NCBI GenBank assembly: GCA_019114115.1
Contig: DXGD01000355.1
Span: forward strand, 1-17,276
DNA length: 17,276 nt
Direction: 5' to 3'
From: Candidatus Nesterenkonia stercoripullorum
GTDB lineage: Bacteria > Actinomycetota > Actinomycetes > Actinomycetales > Micrococcaceae
Positions 1 through 7,023 of this stretch are shown here, one piece after another (position 1 is the first letter of the stretch; each line of letters starts with the position of its first letter). Both the position numbers and the translations under genes were made by a program. The notes beneath the pieces are model-generated. The model ran no database searches, was not told the DNA's origin, and saw nothing but the letters and a program-made list of their open reading frames with translations.

Positions 1-731
1 TGGTGGTCGGCACGCTGATCGCTGCCGGCATCGCCCTGGTGCTGGCCACGCCGGTGGCCATCGGGGTGGCCCTCTACATCTCCCACTTCGCCCCGGCGAA
101 GCTGAGCAGGCCGATCGGGTACGTCATCGACTTGCTCGCGGCGATCCCCTCTGTCGTCTACGGCGCCTGGGGCATGAGCTTCCTCGGGCCCGCGCTGGTT
201 CCTGCCTACAACTGGCTGCACGAGACGCTGGGCTTCATTCCGCTCTTCGCCGGCTCGCCCTCGCAGACCGGACGCACTATCCTGACCGCCGGCGTCGTGC
301 TGGGCGTGATGATCCTGCCCATCATCACCTCCGTATGCCGTGAGATCTTCATCCAGACGCCGAAGCTCCATGAAGAGGCGGCGCTGGCGCTGGGCGCGAC
401 CCGCTGGGAGATGATCAAGATGTCGGTCTTCCCCTTCGCGCGGCCGGGCATCATCTCCGGCGTCATGCTGGGCCTGGGACGGGCGCTGGGCGAAACGATG
501 GCCGTGGCGCTGGTGCTCTCGCCCGGGCTGCTCACCGCCTCGCTGATCTCCTCCGGCAACAGCACGATCCCCGCCGAGATCGCTCTGGGCTTCCCCGAAG
601 CGCCACCGGGATCTGAGCGGCAGGCGCAGCTGATCGCCATCGGCCTGGTGCTCTTCATCATCACCTTGATCGTGAACATGACCGCGCGCTGGATCGTCAG
701 CCGGAACAAAGAATTCTCGGGAGCCAATTGA
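1..731 (+). CDS. pstC: Phosphate ABC transporter permease PstC, 3' part
   Basis: This is the C-terminal 240 or so residues of PstC, one of two membrane subunits of the PstSCAB importer, which moves periplasm-side phosphate through the cytoplasmic membrane at the cost of ATP. The reading frame is open to the left edge, so the true start lies outside the window; the GTG at base 3 is internal. Visible are several hydrophobic segments and the EAA-type loop that docks the ATPase (EEAALALGATRWEMIK), followed by the conserved stretch GLGRALGETMAVALV. The TGA stop shares its A with the ATG of pstA, indicating translational coupling. PstS and the promoter must lie upstream. The family assignment is firm because PstC and PstA motifs follow one another in the usual order. 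Confidence 0.95.
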   Translation, partial: VVGTLIAAGIALVLATPVAIGVALYISHFAPAKLSRPIGYVIDLLAAIPSVVYGAWGMSFLGPALVPAYNWLHETLGFIPLFAGSPSQTGRTILTAGVVLGVMILPIITSVCREIFIQTPKLHEEAALALGATRWEMIKMSVFPFARPGIISGVMLGLGRALGETMAVALVLSPGLLTASLISSGNSTIPAEIALGFPEAPPGSERQAQLIAIGLVLFIITLIVNMTARWIVSRNKEFSGAN

Positions 732-1981
732 TGAGCGATCAGCAACGCACCCCCGCGGAGTCTGGTGCGACGGCCACGAAGCAGGAGAACTCCGCCTCGG
801 CTTCACCGGAGCCTACGCCGGCGTCGCTGCAAACCCCTGCGGCGGCAGGAGTCCGACCCAACCGGCGCAATACGCTGACCCAGAACACCCTGCCCACCTG
901 GCTGTGGATGGCAGTGCTGGGCGGGTCCATCATCGTGGGCGCCGCGATATCCTCGGCCATCGGCTTCAACCTCGCCCTGTGGTTCATCTTCAGCGCAGTG
1001 CTCTACGTCGTGGTCAGCTACGCGGTCACCCGCAGCCGGGTCAACCGGCGCAAGGCGACGGACCAGCTCTGGACGAACCTCGTCTACCTGGCGTTCGTGA
1101 TCGCGCTGCTGCCGCTGGTGTCGGTGATCTGGTCGGTCACCTCAGTCGGTCTGCCGGGGCTCATCGAACCGGGCTTCTTCGCCTCGGACATGCAGGGGAT
1201 CGACGGCAGCGTCGATCAGGCCTCTCAGGAGGACGGCGCCAATGTGCTCGGCGGAATCAAGCACGCGCTCATCGGCTCGCTGCTGATCACGATCGCCGCT
1301 ACGGTCATCTCCGTGCCGATCGGACTGCTCACCTCGATCTACCTCGTGGAGTACGCCCGTGGCGGGCTGCTGTCGCGGGCCATCACGTTCTTCGTCGATG
1401 TGATGACCGGCATCCCCTCCATCGTGGCCGGACTCTTCGGCGGCGCCGCGATGGCGTGGTTCCTCAGCACCGTGAACTCCTGGACAGGGCTGCTGCCGGG
1501 GATGCGCTCGACGATGGGCATCACCGCCGCCATCGCGCTGTCCGTCCTGATGATCCCGGTCGTGGTGCGCACGACCGAGGAGATGCTGCGGGTGGTGCCG
1601 AACGAGCTGCGTGAGGCATCCTACGCATTGGGCGTCCGCAAATGGCGCACTATCCTGAAAGTCGTGATCCCGACGGCGATCTCCGGCATCGCCTCCGGTG
1701 TGACGCTGGCGATCGCCCGCGTCATCGGCGAGACGGCCCCGATCCTCGTGACTGCCGGGTTCGTGGTCAACGTCAACTGGAACCTGTTCCAAGGATGGAT
1801 GACGGCGCTGCCGGTCTACATCTTCCGCCAGTTCCAGAACCCCACCTCGCCGAACTTCTCTGACCCCTCCCACCAGCGGGCGTGGGCGGCAGCCCTGGTG
1901 CTGATCGTCATCGTGATGCTGCTGAACCTGGTGGCCCGGGTCATCGCCCAGATATTCGCTCCGAAGAAGAGCGGCCGATGA
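731..1981 (+). CDS. pstA: Phosphate ABC transporter permease PstA
   Basis: Second membrane subunit of the high-affinity phosphate importer, pairing with PstC to form the channel. The protein has 416 residues. About 55 N-terminal residues are Pro/Ala/Ser/Thr-rich and hydrophilic, then come two hydrophobic segments, a loop, and a transport domain of about 230 residues. The coupling loop reads REASYALGVRKWRTILK and is followed by the GETAPILVTAG stretch typical of PstA. I chose ATG 731, which overlaps the pstC stop by one base (TGATG), over the TTG one codon earlier. A 39-nt gap separates it from pstB. The long, low-complexity N-terminus is more than the minimal family length; actinobacterial PstA proteins are often extended, so this is not strong evidence of anything unusual. 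Confidence 0.95.
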   Translation: MSDQQRTPAESGATATKQENSASASPEPTPASLQTPAAAGVRPNRRNTLTQNTLPTWLWMAVLGGSIIVGAAISSAIGFNLALWFIFSAVLYVVVSYAVTRSRVNRRKATDQLWTNLVYLAFVIALLPLVSVIWSVTSVGLPGLIEPGFFASDMQGIDGSVDQASQEDGANVLGGIKHALIGSLLITIAATVISVPIGLLTSIYLVEYARGGLLSRAITFFVDVMTGIPSIVAGLFGGAAMAWFLSTVNSWTGLLPGMRSTMGITAAIALSVLMIPVVVRTTEEMLRVVPNELREASYALGVRKWRTILKVVIPTAISGIASGVTLAIARVIGETAPILVTAGFVVNVNWNLFQGWMTALPVYIFRQFQNPTSPNFSDPSHQRAWAAALVLIVIVMLLNLVARVIAQIFAPKKSGR

Positions 1982-2020
1982 CAACTTGCCTGAACCCTGC
2001 GAAAGATTGAGAAAGCACCT

Positions 2021-2800
2021 ATGTCCAAGCGCATCGACGCCATCGACCTGAACGTGTACTACGGCGATTTTCTCGCCGTGGAGGACGTCAACATCCAGAT
2101 CGATGCGAGGTCCGTGACCGCCTTCATCGGTCCTTCCGGATGTGGGAAGACCACCTTCCTGCGAAGTCTCAACCGCATGCACGAGGTGCTTCCGGGGGCC
2201 AGGGTCGGCGGCCAGCTCCTGCTGGACGGTGACGACATCTACGGCCCCGGGGTGGACCCGGTGACAGTGCGCACGATGGTCGGCATGGTCTTCCAGCGGC
2301 CCAACCCGTTTCCCACCATGAGCATCCGGGACAATGTGCTGGCCGGCTATAAGCTCAATGGGGCGCGCATGTCCCGCGGGCAGGCCGATGAGATCGTCGA
2401 GACCGCGCTGCGCGGGGCGAACCTCTTCAACGAGGTCAAGGACAGGCTGGACAAGCCCGGCTCAGGGCTCTCCGGCGGGCAGCAGCAGCGCCTGTGCATC
2501 GCCCGCACGATCGCGGTGAAGCCGGATGTGATCCTCATGGATGAGCCGTGCTCAGCACTGGACCCGATCTCCACGCTGGCGATCGAGGATCTGATCGCGG
2601 AGCTGAAGAACGAATACACCGTCGTCATCGTGACGCACAATATGCAGCAGGCAGCTCGGGTCTCGGAACGGACGGCGTTCTTCAACATCGCCGGGACCGG
2701 CAAGCCGGGCAAGCTGATCGAGTACTCGGAGACCTCGACGATCTTCAACAACCCGCGTGAGAAGTCCACTGAGGATTACGTCTCGGGCCGCTTCGGCTGA
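2021..2800 (+). CDS. pstB: Phosphate ABC transporter ATP-binding protein PstB
   Basis: Cytoplasmic ATPase that powers PstCA. The 259 residues fit the family. Walker [10 protein letters not shown] is at residues 37-45, the Q-loop lies in VFQRPNPFP (about 90-98), the ABC signature LSGGQ is at 150-154, Walker B ILMDEP at 171-176, and the switch His lies in IVTHNMQQ. The sequence [14 protein letters not shown] and the Cys in DEPCSALDP are characteristic of PstB rather than of other ABC ATPases. A purine-rich GAGAAAG lies about 6 nt before the ATG. It is the last gene of the pst operon here: no phoU follows, and a GC-rich hairpin comes one base after the stop. Confidence 0.97.
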   Translation: MSKRIDAIDLNVYYGDFLAVEDVNIQIDARSVTAFIGPSGCGKTTFLRSLNRMHEVLPGARVGGQLLLDGDDIYGPGVDPVTVRTMVGMVFQRPNPFPTMSIRDNVLAGYKLNGARMSRGQADEIVETALRGANLFNEVKDRLDKPGSGLSGGQQQRLCIARTIAVKPDVILMDEPCSALDPISTLAIEDLIAELKNEYTVVIVTHNMQQAARVSERTAFFNIAGTGKPGKLIEYSETSTIFNNPREKSTEDYVSGRFG

Positions 2801-2801
2801 T

Positions 2802-2820
2802 CCGCCAGCGCGTCTGGCGG
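2802..2820 (+). terminator. GC-rich hairpin after pstB
   Basis: A perfect 7-bp stem, CCGCCAG/CTGGCGG with the 5-nt loop CGCGT, begins one base after the pstB stop in the gap between convergent pstB and the PiT gene. There is no following T-run, so it is at best a weak or U-tract-less terminator of the kind common in high-GC actinobacteria, or an mRNA 3' stabiliser. Confidence 0.5.
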
Positions 2821-2871
2821 TGATCACCAGGCCTGGGCGCCCTCAGTAGGGGAACCTCAGCCGGGAAGGCT

Positions 2872-3897
2872 TCAGTCGGGAAGCCCCAGCAGCGGGTTCA
2901 CCGCGAGAGTGAGGGTCGCCGAGCCGACGCCGGTGGCTACGGGCGTGGCCAGCCAGTAGGTCAGTATGCGCAGGAACTGTCGCCAGTTCACGGTCGTGAA
3001 CCGCTGGTTCGACCCGGCGCCCATCGTGGCGGAGGCCGCAGTGAGCGAGGTGGACAGGGGCATTCCCAGCCCCATGGACCCGAGAAGGACCAGGCCCGAC
3101 GTCGTCGACGCCGAGACCATGCCGCGCAGAGGGTCCAGGGCGACGAGCCGGTGGCCCAGCACATGACCGATGCGCCAGCCTCCTGTCAAACAGCCCAGGC
3201 CGATGAGCACTGCGAATCCGGCGATCAGATAGGGCAGTGCGGGGGTGGTGTCCGCGACACCTGCCGAGAGCAACCCGAGCATCGTGAGGAACATGAACCG
3301 CTGGCCCTGCTGGAGACCGGTGCCCAGTGAGGTGATACCCACGCAGATGGATTGGACCATGCGTGAGGTCGCGTTCACCGTGTCAGGGTCCTCGCCTCGA
3401 GCCATCCTGACCGAGCCGAAGACCAGCGCATAGCCCAGGCCGAAGGCCACCAGAGGCGAGATGATCAGGGCGAGCAGCAGCCCGAGCCAGGGCAGCTCCA
3501 TGACGTCGGAGAGGGTGGTATCGGTCAGCAGCGCGGCGGCGAAACCGCCGCCGAGCAGGCCGGCGAGCAGGGCGTGAGTCGTGGAGGAGGGGACCCCGCG
3601 AAGATAGGTGATGATGTTCCAGGCAAGCAGACTGATCAAGGTTGAGAGCAGGATGCTCAGCATGAGCCGGCCCGGCACCTGAGGAAAATCGAACCACGTG
3701 TAGAGGTGGGCGCCGATCGGCAGCGCCAGCAGAACACCCAGGGCGTTGAAGAAGGCTGCCAGCCGCGCTGCGATTCTCGGTGTCAGCGCCCGCGTCCTGA
3801 CGGGGATCGCGATGGAATTGGAGACGTCGTGCATCCCGGCGACGAAGAGGTTGGGCAGCAGGGTGAGGAAGACGAGACTGAGCAGGAAGTATTCCAC
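2872..3897 (-). CDS. PiT-family inorganic phosphate permease, divergent
   Basis: Membrane protein of 341 residues with about ten hydrophobic segments, built as an inverted duplication like other PiT ion-coupled phosphate permeases. Repeat 1 carries GMHDVSNSIA (21-30), corresponding to the family GxNDxxNxxG signature, and VPSSTTHALLAGLLGGG (102-118). Repeat 2 has MPLSTSLTAASATMGAG and the VNWRQFLRILTYWLATP stretch near the C-terminus. Where the second signature should carry Asn-Asp the sequence reads SLGTGLQQGQR, so that Asp appears missing. I start at GTG 3897: GAAGG lies 7 nt upstream and the codon is 10 nt after the stop of the upstream DUF47 gene. A longer in-frame start at 3993 would add 32 hydrophilic residues inside DUF47. 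Role: low-affinity phosphate uptake, or another anion if the altered motif matters. Confidence 0.88.
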   Translation of the reverse strand: MEYFLLSLVFLTLLPNLFVAGMHDVSNSIAIPVRTRALTPRIAARLAAFFNALGVLLALPIGAHLYTWFDFPQVPGRLMLSILLSTLISLLAWNIITYLRGVPSSTTHALLAGLLGGGFAAALLTDTTLSDVMELPWLGLLLALIISPLVAFGLGYALVFGSVRMARGEDPDTVNATSRMVQSICVGITSLGTGLQQGQRFMFLTMLGLLSAGVADTTPALPYLIAGFAVLIGLGCLTGGWRIGHVLGHRLVALDPLRGMVSASTTSGLVLLGSMGLGMPLSTSLTAASATMGAGSNQRFTTVNWRQFLRILTYWLATPVATGVGSATLTLAVNPLLGLPD

Positions 3898-3907
3898 GCT
3901 GAGGCCT

Positions 3908-4525
3908 TCAGGATTCCCGCACGAGAATGGCCCCTGCGGTGATCGCCAGCGTTCGCTGAGCTTCGACAGCTGCGAGCATCGCCTGAGCCACATGGGTCTG
4001 CTGCAGGGCGATATTGGGCTGGAACGAATCGTCAGTGGAGGTCAGCCAGTCGCGATAGGCGTGATTGGCCTGCTTGGCCAGCCGCTGCACCTGAATCCAA
4101 TACTCTTCGAGATGGTCCAGCTCATCCAACCGGGACAACGCTTCCATCGTGAGGTCGATTTGCCGGCTGAGCGTCTCGACGATGGTCCAGCTGTAGGTGG
4201 GAAGCTTCAAGTGGTTCCGTGCGATCAGCAGGTCCCCTGCGGCGACGATATGCTCCATGGTGCGATTGAGCTGCTGCGACATCATGTAGATGTCCTCGCG
4301 GGGAAGGGGCGTGAGGAAGACGCTCCGGATATGGGTCATCAGAGCGAAATGCAGGTTCATTGTGGAGACGTCGAGGGCCTGCAGCTCTTCGCCGATATCC
4401 TGACCGGACTTCTCCGGTGTGCCCAGCAGCTGTGACAGCAGTGAGACGCCGGTGCGGAGCTGTTGGGAAATCTCGCGCAGATGTCCAGCCGCAGCCGAAT
4501 GGCGTGGTGCACGGCGTGCGCTCAT
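3908..4525 (-). CDS. DUF47 PhoU-like protein, PiT partner
   Basis: Soluble, mostly helical protein of 205 residues. It contains FLTPLPREDIYMMSQQLNRT, which matches the conserved core of the DUF47/PhoU-divergent family (FITPxxREDIYxL). These proteins are usually encoded beside PiT permeases and are thought to gate or regulate them, by analogy with PhoU and Pst. Here the PiT start follows 10 nt after the stop, so the two are almost certainly co-transcribed. I chose ATG 4525 because AAGGGG lies 9 nt upstream and the resulting length is normal for the family. The frame is open to 4624, but that extension has no family character. A TACACT -10-like hexamer at 4589-4594 would give a leader of about 55 nt. 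Confidence 0.88.
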   Translation of the reverse strand: MSARRAPRHSAAAGHLREISQQLRTGVSLLSQLLGTPEKSGQDIGEELQALDVSTMNLHFALMTHIRSVFLTPLPREDIYMMSQQLNRTMEHIVAAGDLLIARNHLKLPTYSWTIVETLSRQIDLTMEALSRLDELDHLEEYWIQVQRLAKQANHAYRDWLTSTDDSFQPNIALQQTHVAQAMLAAVEAQRTLAITAGAILVRES

Positions 4526-4588
4526 CTCCTGCAGCCCCTTCTGGTGTGGCGATCTGACATGGGCCCCACAAGGAGCCTCCGAATGCAC

Positions 4589-4594
4589 AGTGTA
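4589..4594 (-). promoter_or_regulatory. Candidate -10 of the DUF47-PiT operon
   Basis: On the minus strand the hexamer is TACACT, fitting the TANNNT actinobacterial -10 pattern, about 65 nt before ATG 4525. No convincing -35 hexamer is seen 16-18 nt upstream (TCGTGC-like), so recognition by a housekeeping sigma factor alone is uncertain. Confidence 0.3.
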
Positions 4595-4656
4595 ACCGGC
4601 GCAGATGAAGCGCACGACGAACAAGACGCTGCCAGAGGTGAGACCACATCAGGGGA

Positions 4657-4671
4657 AGGCCGACTAGGCCT
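4657..4671. repeat. Small inverted repeat AGGCC/GGCCT
   Basis: A perfect 5-bp inverted repeat with loop GACTA lies between the DUF47 gene and the larger 4684-4767 fold. Read on the minus strand it is followed by TTCCCC. It might end or separate a short minus-strand transcript, but it is small enough to be chance. Confidence 0.3.
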
Positions 4672-4683
4672 GAAGAGGGGGGC

Positions 4684-4767
4684 GTGTCGGGCTGGGAACG
4701 CCTCACGGCGCGTGGCCGCTCGAAGCGGCTAAAGGTTGGAGCCCGGGGGTTACCTGCAGCCCGACAC
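4684..4767. other. Candidate structured RNA or large inverted repeat
   Basis: An 11-bp perfect inverted repeat, GTGTCGGGCTG (4684-4694) with CAGCCCGACAC (4757-4767), closes a 62-nt interior. The interior holds three further complementary pairs: CGCC/GGCG (4699-4702, 4707-4710), GCCGCT/AGCGGC (4715-4720, 4724-4729, loop CGA) and AGGT/ACCT (4733-4736, 4752-4755). The nested pairing gives a cloverleaf-like four-way fold. It is not a tRNA: there is no T-loop GGTTCRANNCC sequence, anticodon arm or 7-bp acceptor geometry. I could not match it to a riboswitch class. The strand is undetermined; it lies upstream of both the DUF47-PiT operon and ppk2. Nothing else recognisable fills 4526-4683. Confidence 0.4.
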
Positions 4768-4873
4768 ATCCCTAGTCTGCTCCCTCGGGAGGGGGTAGGT
4801 CAATCCATAGAGACGATCGACTTCTGCACTGTCTCGCATGCCAGGTGCGCCGGGACCTCTGTCCACAGCTCCC

Positions 4874-4924
4874 AGCTGCCGCCCCCGATGTGTCCGGCTA
4901 GCTCGCAGCTGTTGTGCGGCAGCT
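4874..4924. repeat. 9-bp inverted repeat upstream of ppk2
   Basis: AGCTGCCGC (4874-4882) and GCGGCAGCT (4916-4924) are perfect inverted copies separated by 33 nt. The right arm ends about 22 bp before the candidate ppk2 -10 element, where a -35 would lie. This makes it a possible paired operator or a hairpin at the promoter. It could also be chance in GC-rich DNA. Confidence 0.35.
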
Positions 4925-4946
4925 ATTCCCGGCGGCGCGTATGCGC

Positions 4947-4952
4947 TATACC
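4947..4952 (+). promoter_or_regulatory. Candidate -10 of ppk2, leaderless transcript
   Basis: TATACC lies 8 nt before the A of the ppk2 ATG at 4961, with no Shine-Dalgarno sequence in between. A transcript starting 7-9 nt after this element would begin at or next to the start codon. Leaderless mRNAs are common in actinobacteria. No good -35 is visible. Confidence 0.35.
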
Positions 4953-4960
4953 CTCAAGAT

Positions 4961-5797
4961 ATGACGAAGCGGAAGAAGGCGAAGAAGGCGCTCTACGAAT
5001 CCGAGCTCAGGCGTCTCCAGGCCGAGCTGGTGGAGATGCAGGAGTGGGTCAAAGCCAGTGGGGCGCGGGTCGTCGTCGTGTTCGAGGGTCGGGACGCGGC
5101 GGGGAAGGGCGGTGCGATCAAGCGCATCACCGAGTACCTCAACCCGCGCGTCGCGCAGATCGTGGCCCTGCCGGCACCCACGGAGCGGGAGCGCACGCAG
5201 TGGTACTTCCAGCGGTACATCCCGCACCTGCCCGCGGCCGGGGAGATCCGGCTCTTCGACCGTTCCTGGTACAACCGTGCCGGAGTGGAGCGGGTGATGG
5301 GCTACTGCACGGCGGAGGAGCACAGGCGCTTCCTGCGTCAGTGCCCTATTTTCGAGCGGATGCTGGAGGAGGACGGGATCATCCTGCTGAAGTACTGGTT
5401 CTCCGTCTCGGACGAGGAGCAGCTGAAGCGATTCACCTCGCGGATGGACGATCCGATGCGCCGGTGGAAGCTCTCGCCCACGGATCTGGAGTCGATCACG
5501 CGGTGGGAGGACTACTCCCGGGCCAAGGATGAGATGTTCGTGCACACTGATATCCCGCAGGCCCGATGGCATGTGGTCGAGTCCGAGGACAAGCGCTCAG
5601 CCCGGATCAACATGATCCATCACCTGCTGAAGTCCATACCCTATGAGCGTGTGCCGAAGCCGGAGATCACGCTCCCGGAGCGTCCGGCCTCCACCGGGTA
5701 CCGTCGCACCGAGCGGGCGCTTCAGCTCGAAGTGCCGGATCACTTCGGGCACGTGATCAACGAGAGCCTTCCCAGTGAGCAGGCAGCCGGCTCCTGA
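4961..5797 (+). CDS. ppk2: Polyphosphate kinase 2 family protein
   Basis: Cytoplasmic enzyme of 278 residues that transfers phosphate between polyphosphate and nucleotides; PPK2 enzymes often run toward NTP or NDP formation from polyphosphate. Walker A GRDAAGKGG is at 43-51 and the Walker B/catalytic block LFDRSWYNRAGVERVMG begins at 98. The lid region contains RMDDPMRRWKLSPTDLESITRW, and the C-terminal part HVVESEDKRSARINMIHHLL is typical of single-domain PPK2. The Lys/Arg-rich N-terminus is normal. ATG 4961 begins the family-like sequence MTKRKKAKKALYE; in-frame codons back to 4838 encode a Cys/Pro-rich stretch unlike the family. The gene is divergent from the DUF47-PiT operon and shares its intergenic region, fitting a joint phosphate-storage role. 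Exact donor and acceptor nucleotides cannot be read from the sequence. Confidence 0.93.
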   Translation: MTKRKKAKKALYESELRRLQAELVEMQEWVKASGARVVVVFEGRDAAGKGGAIKRITEYLNPRVAQIVALPAPTERERTQWYFQRYIPHLPAAGEIRLFDRSWYNRAGVERVMGYCTAEEHRRFLRQCPIFERMLEEDGIILLKYWFSVSDEEQLKRFTSRMDDPMRRWKLSPTDLESITRWEDYSRAKDEMFVHTDIPQARWHVVESEDKRSARINMIHHLLKSIPYERVPKPEITLPERPASTGYRRTERALQLEVPDHFGHVINESLPSEQAAGS

Positions 5798-5801
5798 CCT
5801 C

Positions 5802-5841
5802 GGCGGGCGCATAGGCCATGGGTTGCTGCTCTGCGCCCGCC
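5802..5841. terminator. Bidirectional terminator between ppk2 and usp
   Basis: A perfect 10-bp inverted repeat, GGCGGGCGCA (5802-5811) and TGCGCCCGCC (5832-5841), with a 20-nt loop, fills the 51-bp gap between two convergent genes. The position and symmetry suggest a terminator serving both strands, although there is no T-tract on either side. Confidence 0.55.
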
Positions 5842-5848
5842 AGCAGGA

Positions 5849-6850
5849 TCAGAATCCGCCAGCTGGCTGGTCCTCCAGCCGCGAGTCGTGCAGCTCGGGG
5901 ACGACCATGACCGGTCCCTTCGCGTGGTTGAGCACATTGCGCGACACGGACCCCAGGAGTGCGGCCCCCACATTGCCCCGGCCGTGCGTGCCGACGACGG
6001 TCAGCTGACTCGACGCGGTCGCCTCGGCCAGCAGCTTTGCGGGGTCCCCGGTGGCGACAGTGGTCGCCACGGAGACCTGCGGCACGTGCCGCGAGATCCA
6101 TTCGCCTTCTTCGTGGATGTGACCTTCGAGCTCCTCCCTCCGGCGCTCCACGATCTGGTGGCCGTCAGCTGCCACACCCGGGTACCAGGCGAGCCAGCCG
6201 TCAATGGGCGGCAGTGCCAGCACGAGCTGGAGGCCCGTCCCGCGCTCTGCGGCAACTTCAGCGGCGTGAAGGGCGGCGACGCCGCTCTGCGGTGAGCTGT
6301 CCACGCCGACAGTGACCGGTGAGTCGTCATCGATCGGATCGAAGCGGTGCGGGTCATCCTCTGCGCCGGTGTCGTACCCGCGGGGCACCACGACAGTCGG
6401 GCAGTGCGAATGCGCGGGCAGCGCCGCAGCGACCGAGCCGAGAATGCGGCCGAAGAATCCCCCGCGTCCACGCGCGCCGATGACGGTGAGCAGCGCCGCT
6501 GAGGAGAGGTCGACGAGGATGCCGGCGGCGTCGCCCTTTTCGATGCGGTAGACCACATCGCCCTGATAGTCATGCAGGTAGTCGTGAGCCTTCTTCAGGG
6601 TGGCTTTGGCAGCCTCGTGCTTGGCGTGCTCCTCAGACTCGCTGGGCAGGGCGGCAAGTGTCGCGTAGAACTGCTGGTCCCCGCTCTTCGCCGTGACAAC
6701 TGTCAGGACCGTGCCGCGGCGCAGCGCTGCCCGCGCGCCGTAGTGAAGCGCCAGCGTGGCCTGTTCCGAGCCGTCGAACCCGACGACGATACCGAGCTCG
6801 CGCTGTGCGGGATCAAAGGGCTTCTTCTGGTTCACGGAATCGCTGTGCAT
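5849..6850 (-). CDS. Tandem-domain universal stress protein
   Basis: Soluble cytoplasmic protein of 333 residues with two UspA domains. Each domain has the ATP-binding G-2X-G-9X-G(S/T) motif: GARGRGGFFGRILGS at 125-139 and GTHGRGNVGAALLGS at 287-301. Each begins with a beta-strand plus Asp (VVGFDGSEQ at 22-30 and VGVDSSPQ at 181-188). Tandem ATP-binding USPs in actinobacteria are linked to hypoxia, stasis and stress survival, but the molecular output is generally unknown. ATG 6850 is preceded at 5 nt by GAGAGG; the frame is open further upstream to 7126, but that part is not USP-like. A TATGAT hexamer at 6951-6956 and five regularly spaced boxes at 7024-7105 lie upstream, so the gene probably has its own activated promoter. 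Confidence 0.92.
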   Translation of the reverse strand: MHSDSVNQKKPFDPAQRELGIVVGFDGSEQATLALHYGARAALRRGTVLTVVTAKSGDQQFYATLAALPSESEEHAKHEAAKATLKKAHDYLHDYQGDVVYRIEKGDAAGILVDLSSAALLTVIGARGRGGFFGRILGSVAAALPAHSHCPTVVVPRGYDTGAEDDPHRFDPIDDDSPVTVGVDSSPQSGVAALHAAEVAAERGTGLQLVLALPPIDGWLAWYPGVAADGHQIVERRREELEGHIHEEGEWISRHVPQVSVATTVATGDPAKLLAEATASSQLTVVGTHGRGNVGAALLGSVSRNVLNHAKGPVMVVPELHDSRLEDQPAGGF

Positions 6851-6950
6851 GGCGGCCTCTCTGTGTCGACGATGTGTGTCTCGTGCACAGCCGGCGGATG
6901 CTCTCCCACAGCCTGATGATCGTGGTCCATCCGGTCCCGGCTGTACTTCG

Positions 6951-6956
6951 ATCATA
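6951..6956 (-). promoter_or_regulatory. Candidate -10 of the universal stress gene
   Basis: The minus-strand hexamer TATGAT matches the TATAAT consensus at five of six positions and lies 100 nt before the start codon. The matching -35 position (CTGCGT) is poor, which is common for activator-dependent promoters and fits with the box array upstream. Confidence 0.4.
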
Positions 6957-7023
6957 TGCCTCTTTTCGCTCAAACGCAGAGAAACCTGGAAACTCCCCGT
7001 TCTGAACCTGGGTGCGTGCGACA

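Noticed and set aside
1142..2182. 346-codon minus-strand frame opposite pstA and pstB
   Set aside because: His/Asp/Arg-rich translation typical of the antisense of GC-rich membrane protein genes; both plus-strand genes are intact and well recognised.
3898..3993. Longer start for the PiT permease
   Set aside because: It adds 32 charged residues inside the DUF47 coding region, whereas GTG 3897 has a ribosome binding site and begins at the first membrane segment.
4684..4767. tRNA gene
   Set aside because: Cloverleaf-like pairing is present, but there is no T-loop consensus, no 7-bp acceptor or 5-bp anticodon arm, and no plausible anticodon loop.
4852..4864. Single DosR-like box GGGACCTCTGTCC upstream of ppk2
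   Set aside because: One copy only, with a different spacer arrangement from the usp boxes; not enough to call a site.
4684..5532. Long plus-strand frame of 282 codons overlapping ppk2
   Set aside because: It runs through ppk2 in another frame, its product is Arg/Gly/Ala-rich with no family character, and the ppk2 frame carries intact catalytic motifs.
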